A DNA stretch of 48,885 bases, taken from the NCBI GenBank assembly GCA_026988035.1, contig JALSLY010000053.1, positions 1-48,885 of the forward strand, written 5' to 3'. Positions within the stretch are counted from its first letter, which is position 1; every line of letters starts with the position of its first letter. This DNA comes from Thermotogae bacterium (GTDB lineage Bacteria; Thermotogota; Thermotogae; Mesoaciditogales; Mesoaciditogaceae). The notes beneath the pieces are model-generated. The model was not told where the DNA came from. It saw nothing but the letters and a program-made list of their open reading frames with translations, and ran no database searches. Shown here piece after piece: positions 26,183 to 34,611 of this stretch. The translations under genes were made by a program, and so were the position numbers.

Positions 26183-27157
26183 TCACTTCCTTTTAAGAAG
26201 GGTGAATCGAGATATCAATAAAAATATCGAAAGATCTCGATTCGCATTGGCATCGTACATTTTTAGCACCCAATCTGTGAATTCAACTTTCGGAGCATTC
26301 ATTTCAAGATATATAGGAATGTAAGATCTTCGCTTTATGCCTTTCCAATACGCTGTTTTTTTTAGCGTAACAATGTCTCCTATAAGCACAAGTGCTGCGT
26401 CAAGAAGTATTTTAAGAATTCTGGAGGCATTATTTGGATTTATAGCATGTCTTAATTTTTGAAAAACATATGGAATATCTTTTTCCTTTACTGATAACAG
26501 CAATTGTTCAGATATAACTGAAAGTATGAAGTCTGGTGTGCTATCTTCTAATCCACTTAATAATGATTCAAGAGTAGATTTGACATCTTTCAAACCGTTC
26601 AACATTTTTTCTAATCGTTCCAAGTGTTCGTCCACGTAAATCGCCGCTTCTGGAGAGTTTTTTATCAACGATCCAATCAGGGGATTTGTTATTCTCTCTA
26701 ATACGTCAATGGAAACAAAAGACAACGGATCCAATTCTACGGAAAGTGTTGTGAAACGACTCCTAATAGTGGAAATCACTCGTGATGGGAAATCAGTGAA
26801 AAAGACGAAAACTGCATACTTTGGCGGTTCCTCAGTAATTTTTAACAAAGTGGCAACAGCTTCTCGACTTGCATTGGCAATTTCATCTGCTATCACATAC
26901 TTATGCTTCGCAACTGATGGAGAATATGCTAAAAACTTCTCCACGCTTCTTGCTTTACTCACATTTATCGATTCTCCATTTTGGTTCAACCAAATCGTAT
27001 CGTAATAAATTTCCTTTTTTTCTATAACGGCTATGAGCGATTTTAAAAACCTTTCTTTTACTACGTTGCTACCAATTTTTATGATCAATCTTGCCGCAGA
27101 TTGTGAGTCTACGAACTTTGCCACCCTATTTGTGAATTCCGCAAGTGTTTCTTTCAT
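26183..27157 (-). CDS. holB: DNA polymerase III delta-prime-like subunit
   Basis: Clamp-loader subunit of AAA+ type, 324 residues. The best-conserved part is KHKYVIADEIANASREAVATLLKITEEPPKYAVFVFFTD near 85-120 and STIRSRF after it (sensor 1 / SRC-like region). The N-terminus has no intact Walker A (the loop position reads IGSNVVKER), as in delta-prime subunits that do not hydrolyse ATP, and no zinc-binding Cys cluster. Identification rests on these motifs and on the yaaR-holB-ricT neighbourhood. Its ATG overlaps the yaaR stop (ATGA). Confidence 0.8.
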   Translation of the reverse strand: MKETLAEFTNRVAKFVDSQSAARLIIKIGSNVVKERFLKSLIAVIEKKEIYYDTIWLNQNGESINVSKARSVEKFLAYSPSVAKHKYVIADEIANASREAVATLLKITEEPPKYAVFVFFTDFPSRVISTIRSRFTTLSVELDPLSFVSIDVLERITNPLIGSLIKNSPEAAIYVDEHLERLEKMLNGLKDVKSTLESLLSGLEDSTPDFILSVISEQLLLSVKEKDIPYVFQKLRHAINPNNASRILKILLDAALVLIGDIVTLKKTAYWKGIKRRSYIPIYLEMNAPKVEFTDWVLKMYDANANRDLSIFLLISRFTLLKRK

Positions 27158-27606
27158 CTGTACAGATCCATCAAAAGACCGTTTATTTCCCCAACTTTTG
27201 ACGCAAAGTAAATCGTTGCTCTCTCTGAGTCAAAAATTTTTTTTGACATTTCTTCCAGATCTGAGTTAATTTTATCTACTATAAAATACAATTTAGCTTT
27301 TTTATTCTCTATAGATGACAACTCCGTTATTGTATAAAGTCTCTTCTCGACGAGTTTTAGGAATTCTTTTATCTTGTGTTTATAATCGTTTAAGTTCTTT
27401 TCTGAAGGAGAACGCGAAAAAACATTCCCGCTTTCCAAAATCTCATTTATCAAAGCGTTAAGATCCTTCTCCTCTTCTTCGTCTAAAAAATCCGCAAATC
27501 CTTTCCCTTCAATTTTCGAATATCGCCCATGAGAACCAGATACTTTTTTGCTTTTTCCCTTCCTTATTTCCTGTGATGGATTGTTTCCAGCTGGATTGAC
27601 ACGCAA
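27154..27606 (-). CDS. yaaR: YaaR/DUF327 family protein
   Basis: A small helical, charged protein (about 150 residues) of the DUF327 family. The C-terminal core has FLKLVEKRLYTITELSSIENKKAKLYFIVDKINSDLEEMS. Function is unknown; it is conserved next to holB and yaaT/ricT in Firmicutes and Thermotogae. The TTG at 27606 is preferred because GAGGAGG lies 7 bases upstream; a GTG at 27636 would give a longer form without a ribosome binding site. The first ~40 residues are low complexity and basic. Confidence 0.82.
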   Translation of the reverse strand: MRVNPAGNNPSQEIRKGKSKKVSGSHGRYSKIEGKGFADFLDEEEEKDLNALINEILESGNVFSRSPSEKNLNDYKHKIKEFLKLVEKRLYTITELSSIENKKAKLYFIVDKINSDLEEMSKKIFDSERATIYFASKVGEINGLLMDLYR

Positions 27607-27648
27607 AGCCAAAACCTCCTCGTTTCCGGCAACCACAGATGGAAGCCT

Positions 27649-28686
27649 TTACTTTGATCCTACAGTCTTGGCGATTGACTCAACGTAAGGATATCTTAAA
27701 ACACCGCGCTCGGTAATTATTGCATCTATCAGTTCAGCATCTGTTACATCAAAAGCTGGATTATAAACCTTTATCCCTTTAGGTGCTATTTTAACACCTT
27801 GAACTTCAATCACTTCGGTGTGAGGTCGTTCTTCTATCGGAATCTTTAGGCCATCTGAAGTGTCCACATCTATTGTAGAAATGGGTGCCGCAACATAAAA
27901 CTTGACGCCGTGCTTTTTCGCAAGCAGAGCAAGGGAATAAGTACCGATCTTATTTGCCGTATCTCCATTGGCCGCTATTCTGTCTGCTCCGACAATAACC
28001 GCATCGACGTTTCGAGTTTTCATGACCCAACCTGCCATATTGTCACATATGAGAGTTGCGTCAACCCCAAGTTTCATTAGTTCCCACGCAGTTAATCTTG
28101 CACCTTGTAAGTATGGTCTGGTTTCATCAACATACGCATGAATTTTCTTACCATGATCGAGTGCAGTGTGAATAACACCTATTGCTGTCCCGTAATCAAC
28201 CGTTGCAAGTGCTCCAGCATTGCAGTGGGTAATAACTGTTGCGTTGTTTGGTAACAACTCTTGCCCATATATCCCTATACGCTTGTTCACTTCAACATCT
28301 TCATTTGCTATATGTTCTGCTTCGTCATTGAGAATATCCAGAATTTCATCAGGATTGTTTGTCAATTCGGAGAGAAATTTGGAATGCATTCTTTCTAAAG
28401 CCCAAAAAAGATTGACAGCTGTTGGGCGAGTTGCTGCTAACTTTAACTTTACTTCTTCCATCTTTTTAGCGGTAAGGTGTTTTTTGTTTTCCATGGCTCC
28501 AAGAACATATCCAAAAGCAGCAGTCGCGCCTATAGCTGGTGCTCCGCGCACAACCATATTTTTTATAGCTTGAGCTACACAATCCGAATTTGTACATTTT
28601 GTGTATTCTTCAACGTGGGGCAATTTTCTCTGATCTATGAGTTCCAAAACTTTTCCATTCCATTTCATCGTTACGGTTGAAATCAA
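27649..28686 (-). CDS. mtnA: Methylthioribose-1-phosphate isomerase
   Basis: Aldose-ketose isomerase of the methionine salvage pathway, related to eIF2B subunits. The 345-residue protein has VVRGAPAIGATAAFG (about 45-60), catalytic Cys155 in THCNAGALATVDYGTA and Asp235 in VGADRIAANGDTANKIGT. This residue pair separates it from regulatory eIF2B homologues and ribose-1,5-bisphosphate isomerase. The start is TTG at 28686 with AAGGAG 9 bases upstream. No other mtn genes are in the window. Confidence 0.94.
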   Translation of the reverse strand: MISTVTMKWNGKVLELIDQRKLPHVEEYTKCTNSDCVAQAIKNMVVRGAPAIGATAAFGYVLGAMENKKHLTAKKMEEVKLKLAATRPTAVNLFWALERMHSKFLSELTNNPDEILDILNDEAEHIANEDVEVNKRIGIYGQELLPNNATVITHCNAGALATVDYGTAIGVIHTALDHGKKIHAYVDETRPYLQGARLTAWELMKLGVDATLICDNMAGWVMKTRNVDAVIVGADRIAANGDTANKIGTYSLALLAKKHGVKFYVAAPISTIDVDTSDGLKIPIEERPHTEVIEVQGVKIAPKGIKVYNPAFDVTDAELIDAIITERGVLRYPYVESIAKTVGSK

Positions 28687-28817
28687 TTTCTGTTGCTCCT
28701 TTCACAATTTCTTATTTTTGAAAGAACTACATCAAAGTATTTTACCACGAGTAGAGTTGCCAGTGGCAATGTCTTTTCCACTTTCCTGACCGAGACGAAG
28801 TCGAGTGGAAGAGATCG
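28687..28817. repeat. Intergenic hairpin pair between udk and mtnA
   Basis: This 131-base gap holds two inverted repeats: TTGCC/GGCAA at 28757-28761 and 28765-28769, and CTTTTCCAC/GTGGAAGAG (one G-T pair) at 28773-28781 and 28805-28813. The loop of the second is GC-rich for this genome (CCGAGACGAAGTCGAG). They may be a dispersed repeat or an attenuator in the udk-mtnA transcript. No riboswitch consensus was recognised. Confidence 0.5.
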
Positions 28818-29429
28818 TCATTTGGAGTATGTCATTTTTTCCAGAGCATTCATTATAATTGAAAGTCCTATTTCGTTTTTTCCACCACGTGGCAGAATGA
28901 TATCACAATTATATTTCTGTGGTTCTATAAAATTTCTAAAAGCTGGGGCTACAAATTTCCTGTATTGAGATATGATTGATTCAATTGAACGTCCGCGTTC
29001 TTTGGTATCTCTTTCTATTCTTCGTATAAGTCTCTCGTCCCCATCTTCGTCGACGTAGATCGCAAGATCAAAAAGCCTTCGTATGTCTTCTCTGTAAAGA
29101 ACGAGTATACCTTCAACAATGATAAGTTCTTGAGGTTCGATTCGTGTTGTTTTCGATGGATCACGTCTGTAAGTCACAAAACTGTATGACGGAACCTCTA
29201 TAAAATTACCATTTTTTAAGGATTGGAGATGCTTGAAAAACAAATCAAAGTCAAAAGCAGATGGCGCGTCAAAGTTTACTTCTCTTGGATCAATGCCTGC
29301 GTCGAGATCTTTGTAATAGCTATCCATGTTAAGACATACCGTTCTTTCTTTGAAATGCTCTAATATCTTGTTGGCAACCGTGGTTTTTCCTGCTCCACTT
29401 CCACCAACTATTGCCACAAAGGTACTCAT
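28818..29429 (-). CDS. udk: Uridine kinase
   Basis: Phosphorylates uridine and cytidine for pyrimidine salvage. The P-loop GGSGAGKTT spans residues 9-17, followed by LNMDSYYKDLD, NFDAPSAFDFD and EGILVLY, all standard for the uridine kinase/phosphoribulokinase family. Length is 203 residues. The ATG at 29429 is preceded by GAGGTGA. The divergent PLD-like gene starts 112 bases away. Confidence 0.93.
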   Translation of the reverse strand: MSTFVAIVGGSGAGKTTVANKILEHFKERTVCLNMDSYYKDLDAGIDPREVNFDAPSAFDFDLFFKHLQSLKNGNFIEVPSYSFVTYRRDPSKTTRIEPQELIIVEGILVLYREDIRRLFDLAIYVDEDGDERLIRRIERDTKERGRSIESIISQYRKFVAPAFRNFIEPQKYNCDIILPRGGKNEIGLSIIMNALEKMTYSK

Positions 29430-29501
29430 AAGTTCACCTCATCTTTTTAAGATATTCCGCTTCGATCATAATTTTATCACCTCACTGAGAATTCGCATAG
29501 G

Positions 29502-29510
29502 TGCTATAAT
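29502..29510 (+). promoter_or_regulatory. Extended -10 promoter of the PLD-like gene
   Basis: TGC followed by TATAAT (29505-29510), 31 bases before the ATG. No good -35 at 17 bp. Confidence 0.65.
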
Positions 29511-29541
29511 ATTCCCCTATAAAAAAGTGGAGGTGAGATTT

Positions 29542-31611
29542 ATGAAGAAATCGGCAATCGTGTTTGCCATGATAGTGGCGTTGCTTGAAATCATAATTTT
29601 CGCGCAACCCATTGTTCAGAGTAGCACATCGCTTACTAAAATTTTCTTTGAACCTAATGCGGGTGAAGCTCCGTTTTTGAGCGTTATTGACAGCGCGAAA
29701 TCCAGTTTGAAGATCGAAGTTTATGTCATGACTTCAAGTGATGTCTTTGAAGCAATTGAAAATGCCATCAAACGTGGAGTAAATGTTCAAGTTATACTTA
29801 CGCAACATCCTTACAATATGGAAGCTCAATCAAAGTACGCATATGAAAAATTAGATTCCATTGGTGCACATGTCAAATGGGCTCCAGCACGCTTCACTTA
29901 CGATCACGCAAAATTTATGATAGCAGATAACTCAATTGGAATATTCGGAACATCTAATCTTACTTACAGCGGTATTTCTCAAAATTTCGAAGTTGATGTT
30001 TTAACGAAAGATCAAAATCTCGTGAAAGCTCTTGACATGGTTTTTGAAGCTGATTGGAAAAACGTCCCGGCTGGTTCAATTCCAAGGGAATATCTTGTGT
30101 TAAGTCCTCATAGTGAAAGTGATATCGTATGGTTGATCAACAGTGCAAAGAAAAGTCTAAAAATCGTAGAAGAGGAGGTCCCAGAAGGCGGTGTTTTCGA
30201 TGCAATTGAAACAGCTGCAAAACGTGGAGTTGATATTCAAATTGTCGAACCATTTTCAAATGTCAGAGTAGCTTCCGGACAATACGTCTTGGCGTCACTC
30301 GCGAAACTGGGAGTTCACGTTGGTCTTGTAAAAGAACCTTACATTCATGCAAAGATGATCATAGTAGATAACAGAGATCTTTTTATAGGATCTCAAAATG
30401 TTTCATACACTTCTTTATATCAAAACAGGGAAGTTGGAGCAATATTTTCAAATGAGGCACTCATTTCGTCTGCATCATCGCGATTCGATTCTTTGTGGAT
30501 GCGAGCTTCTACCTTGTCATCAAAAGTTCCCACTGCCCAGACTGCTTTTCTAACCCAGATCGTTTCAAGCCCTTACAATTACATGGGTAAACTTGTTAAA
30601 ACAGTTGGAACGGTTGAGGCCGTATTTGGGCCAACTGTTTTCATCTCGTATGCGCGTGGTGTAAAAGTAGGAGGACTTGAGCTGTGGCTTGGACATGTGA
30701 AAAATTCTTCCCCCACTCTTGAGATTGGGCAAACAGTTCGGGTTGTAGGAGCTGTCAACACTTACAAAGGACAACTTGAAATTTCAGCAGTTGTGCCACC
30801 CAAAATTCTTTCGGAGGCACTCCTTCCACGTCCGTTTGAACCGTCTTTTGATGAGCTTTCCAGTTATGACGGACTTACCGTTTTGCTGAAAGGCACTGTG
30901 CAAATTTTAAGTAGTGGTATGTACATTTCAAACGGAAAGACACTTGTTAACATGCTTGCGCTCAAGAAATTACCAAAGATTGCGGGAGGAACAGATGTTT
31001 ATGTTGAGGGCATAGTTGTCAATAGGAACGGTGAATCGGCTGTAGCTCCGATAAGATTTTACAGTGCAAACGCATACGTTTCTGCTTTGGAACATGGGAA
31101 GATAAAGTCAAATCCCAAGCTGTCGGAACTTCGCAAAAATTCCAATCTCTACTATTCTCAGACGATCACATCAACCGGCATTGTTTCTGCGGTGGTAAGT
31201 CCATTAAATGCTTACATAACATCCAATGGTTATGGGATGAGAATATATGGAGAACATGATTCCATTCGTCCAGGGGATATTGTGAAAGTTAAGGGAAGTT
31301 TCACCTCTTACGGAGGATCATTCGAGATCGATGTGAATTCAGTGAAAATAATAGGTCATGTTGCACAACCCAAACCTGTTTCTATTAAAATTTCTGAAAT
31401 ACCTAAATATCCAGAAATGCTCGTGAAAGTCTTTGGAACCGTATCAAAGGCAAAATCCAAGACTTTTGATATTAATGATAAAACGGGTGTCGTGATGGTT
31501 TATGTTCCAAAAGGAGTTAAAAGCATCAACGGCGAAAAAGTCACTGTTGTCGGAATCGCTACTAAGTACAAAGGCACCTATGAAATATACGCTTTGTCGA
31601 TTTCTAAATAA
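29542..31611 (+). CDS. Secreted phospholipase D-fold protein with OB-like repeats
   Basis: A 689-residue exported protein (signal segment 1-21, cleavage probably near FAQP). There are two HKD motifs: His122/Lys124/Asp129 and His269/Lys271/Asp276, each followed by the GTSN or GSQN turn. They form one PLD active site, which cuts phosphodiester bonds in lipids or nucleic acid. From about residue 325 come four beta-rich segments of 80-90 residues with GTV..G patterns (such as TVGTVEAVFG, LLKGTVQIL, TSTGIVSAVVS, KVFGTVSKAK) that look like OB folds. These favour DNA or RNA as substrate. ATG at 29542 follows GGAGGTGAG. It is transcribed alone. Confidence 0.85.
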   Translation: MKKSAIVFAMIVALLEIIIFAQPIVQSSTSLTKIFFEPNAGEAPFLSVIDSAKSSLKIEVYVMTSSDVFEAIENAIKRGVNVQVILTQHPYNMEAQSKYAYEKLDSIGAHVKWAPARFTYDHAKFMIADNSIGIFGTSNLTYSGISQNFEVDVLTKDQNLVKALDMVFEADWKNVPAGSIPREYLVLSPHSESDIVWLINSAKKSLKIVEEEVPEGGVFDAIETAAKRGVDIQIVEPFSNVRVASGQYVLASLAKLGVHVGLVKEPYIHAKMIIVDNRDLFIGSQNVSYTSLYQNREVGAIFSNEALISSASSRFDSLWMRASTLSSKVPTAQTAFLTQIVSSPYNYMGKLVKTVGTVEAVFGPTVFISYARGVKVGGLELWLGHVKNSSPTLEIGQTVRVVGAVNTYKGQLEISAVVPPKILSEALLPRPFEPSFDELSSYDGLTVLLKGTVQILSSGMYISNGKTLVNMLALKKLPKIAGGTDVYVEGIVVNRNGESAVAPIRFYSANAYVSALEHGKIKSNPKLSELRKNSNLYYSQTITSTGIVSAVVSPLNAYITSNGYGMRIYGEHDSIRPGDIVKVKGSFTSYGGSFEIDVNSVKIIGHVAQPKPVSIKISEIPKYPEMLVKVFGTVSKAKSKTFDINDKTGVVMVYVPKGVKSINGEKVTVVGIATKYKGTYEIYALSISK

Positions 31612-31648
31612 TGAACGATCAAAACGAATTTTAAAGTTCCATGCTTAC

Positions 31649-31679
31649 GCTCTTCATCTCTTACAAAGAGATGGAGGGC
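31649..31679. terminator. Hairpin between convergent PLD-like and DHH genes
   Basis: The arms 31649-31662 and 31666-31679 pair over 14 bp (two G-T pairs) around an ACA loop. It includes the stop codon of the minus-strand DHH gene. Neither side has a clear T tract, so it may be a weak bidirectional terminator or a 3'-end stabiliser. Confidence 0.5.
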
Positions 31680-32665
31680 GGAATTGCTTCGTATTGTTTC
31701 AAGACTTCCCTTGATTTCACAATCACTTTTTTTATCATCTCTTCAAGTCCAACATCTTTTTGACTACAACCAGAGGCTCTTACATGTCCACCTCCACCAA
31801 ATGCAATTGCTATTTCACTTACATCTACGTAATTCTTGGATCTAAACGAAATGTTTACTTGCCTTTCTGGCCATTCTACAAAGAGTATTGCAACTTCGAC
31901 TCCGTATATTGATCTTACTTCGCCAATAAATCCTTTTACATCCTCGTCAGTGCAATTATGACGTTTCAACATCTCGGCAGATACGTAAGCCCATGCAAGT
32001 TTGCCGTTTTCTTCCACCTTCAATGTATTGACCATTTCTGAAAAAAGTTTGAATTCATTAATGGTTCGGTGTTCAAGCACAGCAGAAGATATGTGTTGAA
32101 TATTAGCTCCACTTTCAATGAGCTCAGAAGCATATCTAAAAACTTTCGAGTCGGCGTTCGAGTACTTGAAAAATCCTGTGTCCGTTGCAATTCCGAGCAG
32201 ATTGATTTCGGCAAGACTTGGATCATATTTGATGCCAAGTTTCTTAGCTATCTCGTAAACAATTACCGCCGCTGCAGCATAATTGGAATCGTAAAAATCT
32301 ATCTCTCCAAATCCCACATTAGTTTTATGATGATCGAGAGTTATGTCCGGTTTTTTGCCATTAAGCAGCTCAACAGAAGTTCCAATTCTTGAAATCTCTG
32401 AAGCGTCCACAGTTACCGATGTATCATAATCATAATCTCTAAGTTGTTCAACTCTCTTAATTTCTGAAACACCAGGTATGTTCTTATAAAACCAAGGTAT
32501 TTCATCCTCGATGCAACCTTCCGCTGTTTTACCTATCTTTCTTAAAATGAGTACCATTGTCGCAACAGAACTTATGTCATCACCATCTGGTTTAATATGT
32601 CCTATAACAAGGACTCTTTTCGCGCTTTTAAGCTTGTTAATTACGTCATCTAATGTTCTTAGCAT
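31661..32665 (-). CDS. nrnA: DHH/DHHA1 phosphoesterase (NrnA-like nanoRNase)
   Basis: Manganese-dependent phosphoesterase that degrades very short RNAs (and in some species pAp). Motifs in order: HIKPDGDDISS (residues 23-33; metal-binding Asp and His), TVDASEISRIG, the namesake LDHHKTN (around 112-118), ATDTGFF, and the DHHA1 motif GGGGHVRASGC (around 290-300). The usual DGDALGS motif reads DGDDISS here. Length is 334 residues. ATG at 32665 follows GGAGATG. Confidence 0.9.
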   Translation of the reverse strand: MLRTLDDVINKLKSAKRVLVIGHIKPDGDDISSVATMVLILRKIGKTAEGCIEDEIPWFYKNIPGVSEIKRVEQLRDYDYDTSVTVDASEISRIGTSVELLNGKKPDITLDHHKTNVGFGEIDFYDSNYAAAAVIVYEIAKKLGIKYDPSLAEINLLGIATDTGFFKYSNADSKVFRYASELIESGANIQHISSAVLEHRTINEFKLFSEMVNTLKVEENGKLAWAYVSAEMLKRHNCTDEDVKGFIGEVRSIYGVEVAILFVEWPERQVNISFRSKNYVDVSEIAIAFGGGGHVRASGCSQKDVGLEEMIKKVIVKSREVLKQYEAIPPSISL

Positions 32666-32683
32666 GTAAAATCATCTCCATGT

Positions 32684-32962
32684 TTACTTTCTGTACTCAC
32701 CACGCGCGAGTTGAGAAGTCACCATATCTACCAAAGACTTTAATTGATTACTCGTTGCTTCTTGTGAGTAGACATCCATAAGCCATTTCCTATACCATTT
32801 CTCGCTTGCGCTTTGAGGTACGATTGGCGATTTTACCACACTTTCCTCCATTTTGTCAAACATTTGAGATAGCAAAATAGAAACAAATTGAGTGGCAACT
32901 GTGTGTAATTTGTTTTTGCCTAAATCTTTAGAATTTAAGAGGGTGATTGGAGAAAGGTTCAC
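32684..32962 (-). CDS. flgJ: Flagellar rod-binding protein FlgJ (rod-cap domain only)
   Basis: A 92-residue protein matching the N-terminal rod-binding domain of FlgJ (ATQFVSILLSQMFDKMEESV and SEKWYRKWLMDVYSQE). The peptidoglycan-hydrolase domain found in gamma- and beta-proteobacteria is absent, so wall digestion must come from another enzyme; the amidase at 5334-5948 is one candidate by function only. The GTG start overlaps the flgI stop (GTGA). Confidence 0.85.
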   Translation of the reverse strand: MNLSPITLLNSKDLGKNKLHTVATQFVSILLSQMFDKMEESVVKSPIVPQSASEKWYRKWLMDVYSQEATSNQLKSLVDMVTSQLARGEYRK

Positions 32963-33969
32963 ATTATCACCACATTCTGCTGTATTATTCCAGATCTATG
33001 AAGTGATTCTATTATTGCAATGATATCTTGCGGCGTGGCTCCAAGAGCCTTGAGTGCACTTATAAGATTTGCGATGGTGTTAGATGTGGTCTTTGTTCCG
33101 GCAGTTGAAACAGTTCCGTTGGTTATTGAAATGGAAAAATTACCGTAACTCATTGTGAAATCCGGAAGTTGAATATCTCCACCAAAGATTACTGTTCCAG
33201 TGCGCTCATTTATCACTATTTCTTGAGGGATGTTAGGAGTTACCGTGATTTGTTCGATGATCGCAAGAAAATCTATCAATTTGTTTTTAAAAATACTTGG
33301 TAATGTCACGTCCACTGCTGCTGCATCTACAGCTTTGGCAATTTCAGCATCAAATTTTCCATTTATTGCCTGCGCGACTCGAGCCGCTGTGACAAAATCA
33401 GGTTTGTTAAGGAGGAGTGTAACCACATTTGCTTTTACTATATCAGATGGTATGAGTTTCTGTACTATCGCACCATTTGGTATTGTTCCAACGAGTTGAT
33501 ATCTTTTTTGAAGAGAGACCGATTGCTTACTTTCTTCTCCACCAAGTGAAATTTGTCCTTGAGCTACTGCGTACACATTCCCATCTGCGCCGTACAAGGG
33601 GGTTTGTAGGAGTACGCCGTCCCTCAGACTTTTTGCGTCTCCCATAGATGAAACGGTTACGTCCAATTTCATACCTGGATAGTAAAAAGGTGGGATATTT
33701 GCCGTAACCATGACGAGTGCTGAGTTTTTAGATTTAAGCTGTGCAGCAGTTGTAACTACTCCAAAGTTCTTGAGCATATTGGCAAGCAAGGTTGAAGGAA
33801 GCTGCCCGCTATCACCATTTCCATCTAAGCCAACTACTACTCCCACGCCAAAAAGCTGATTATCCATTGCACCTCTGAATCTCGCTATATCTTCAATTCT
33901 GACAACAGAACTTGCAAAGATTATGGATGCTAATGACAAAACAAGACTCAAGTAAATTATTTTTTTCAA
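32959..33969 (-). CDS. flgI: Flagellar P-ring protein FlgI
   Basis: Periplasmic P ring that surrounds the flagellar rod in the peptidoglycan layer. Motifs: VRIEDIARFRGAMDNQLFGVGVVVGLDGNGD near the N-terminus, SSMGDAKSLRDGVLLQTPLYGADGNVYAVAQG, and INERTGTVIFGGDI near residue 260. The signal peptide starts MKKIIYLSLVLSL. TTG at 33969 is favoured since GGGAG lies about 10 bases before it; the frame is open to 33990, overlapping flgH. Length is 336 residues. Confidence 0.94.
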   Translation of the reverse strand: MKKIIYLSLVLSLASIIFASSVVRIEDIARFRGAMDNQLFGVGVVVGLDGNGDSGQLPSTLLANMLKNFGVVTTAAQLKSKNSALVMVTANIPPFYYPGMKLDVTVSSMGDAKSLRDGVLLQTPLYGADGNVYAVAQGQISLGGEESKQSVSLQKRYQLVGTIPNGAIVQKLIPSDIVKANVVTLLLNKPDFVTAARVAQAINGKFDAEIAKAVDAAAVDVTLPSIFKNKLIDFLAIIEQITVTPNIPQEIVINERTGTVIFGGDIQLPDFTMSYGNFSISITNGTVSTAGTKTTSNTIANLISALKALGATPQDIIAIIESLHRSGIIQQNVVIM

Positions 33970-33986
33970 AGATTTCACACTCCCAA

Positions 33987-34610
33987 TCAAAAAAGTATTG
34001 AAGCAAGAGAACTAAATATCCAATTTATCCATCTATTCTGGTTCATCCCTTGCTGAAATACAAGGTTACCATCGTACCAAATTTGCAGATCAGCGATCTT
34101 TGACGAATCAACAGTGTTCGTCGGGCTAATATCGTTAGGATTTACAATTCCTTGAATCTGTACTTGCTTCATTGATTCTCCAACTTTAACTTCCTTGGTT
34201 CCTTTGATCACAAAATTACCATTTGGCATAATCTTGGTTACCACTGCTGCAATCTGAGTTACAAACTGCGACTGATCTTTTGAAGAAGAGGTTTTGTTAG
34301 AAATTTTTGCTGTATTTGTGCTTCCATTTCCAAGCGGTATGAACTTGGTAATATCAAAGTTCGTGACGGATTTTAGAAGCCCTGTAAGAATTGATAAAAG
34401 CCCACCTTTATAGTTCGGATTGCTGTATGAAAACGAAGCAGTTGTATTGTCATAAACCATGACATTGAGCACATCTCCTACAGAGTTCGCAATCTTCATA
34501 ACAAATGGAGATTTGAATTTTTTGTTTGTGGAAGATATCCATAAAGAATTTGCCAAAAAAGATGAGGAAACAATTGTGAGAATTAGGACAATGAATAAAA
34601 TTTTTTTCAA
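33987..34610 (-). CDS. flgH: Flagellar L-ring protein FlgH
   Basis: Outer-membrane L ring, here with a plain signal peptide (MKKILFIVLILTIVSSSFLA) and no lipobox Cys. This differs from the lipoprotein form of proteobacteria. The core has NSVGDVLNVMVYDNTTASF, LPNGNFVIKG-like (IMPNGNFVIKGTKEV) and VQIQGIVNPNDISPTNTVDSSKIADLQI. TTG at 34610 follows GGGAGG by 8 bases and starts just after the flgA stop; longer upstream frames read into flgA. Length is 207 residues. Confidence 0.92.
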   Translation of the reverse strand: MKKILFIVLILTIVSSSFLANSLWISSTNKKFKSPFVMKIANSVGDVLNVMVYDNTTASFSYSNPNYKGGLLSILTGLLKSVTNFDITKFIPLGNGSTNTAKISNKTSSSKDQSQFVTQIAAVVTKIMPNGNFVIKGTKEVKVGESMKQVQIQGIVNPNDISPTNTVDSSKIADLQIWYDGNLVFQQGMNQNRWINWIFSSLASILF

Positions 34611-34611
34611 C

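Noticed and set aside
28687-28760. Possible SAM riboswitch upstream of mtnA
   Set aside because: Methionine-salvage genes can be so regulated, but no SAM aptamer consensus or multi-stem arrangement was recognisable.
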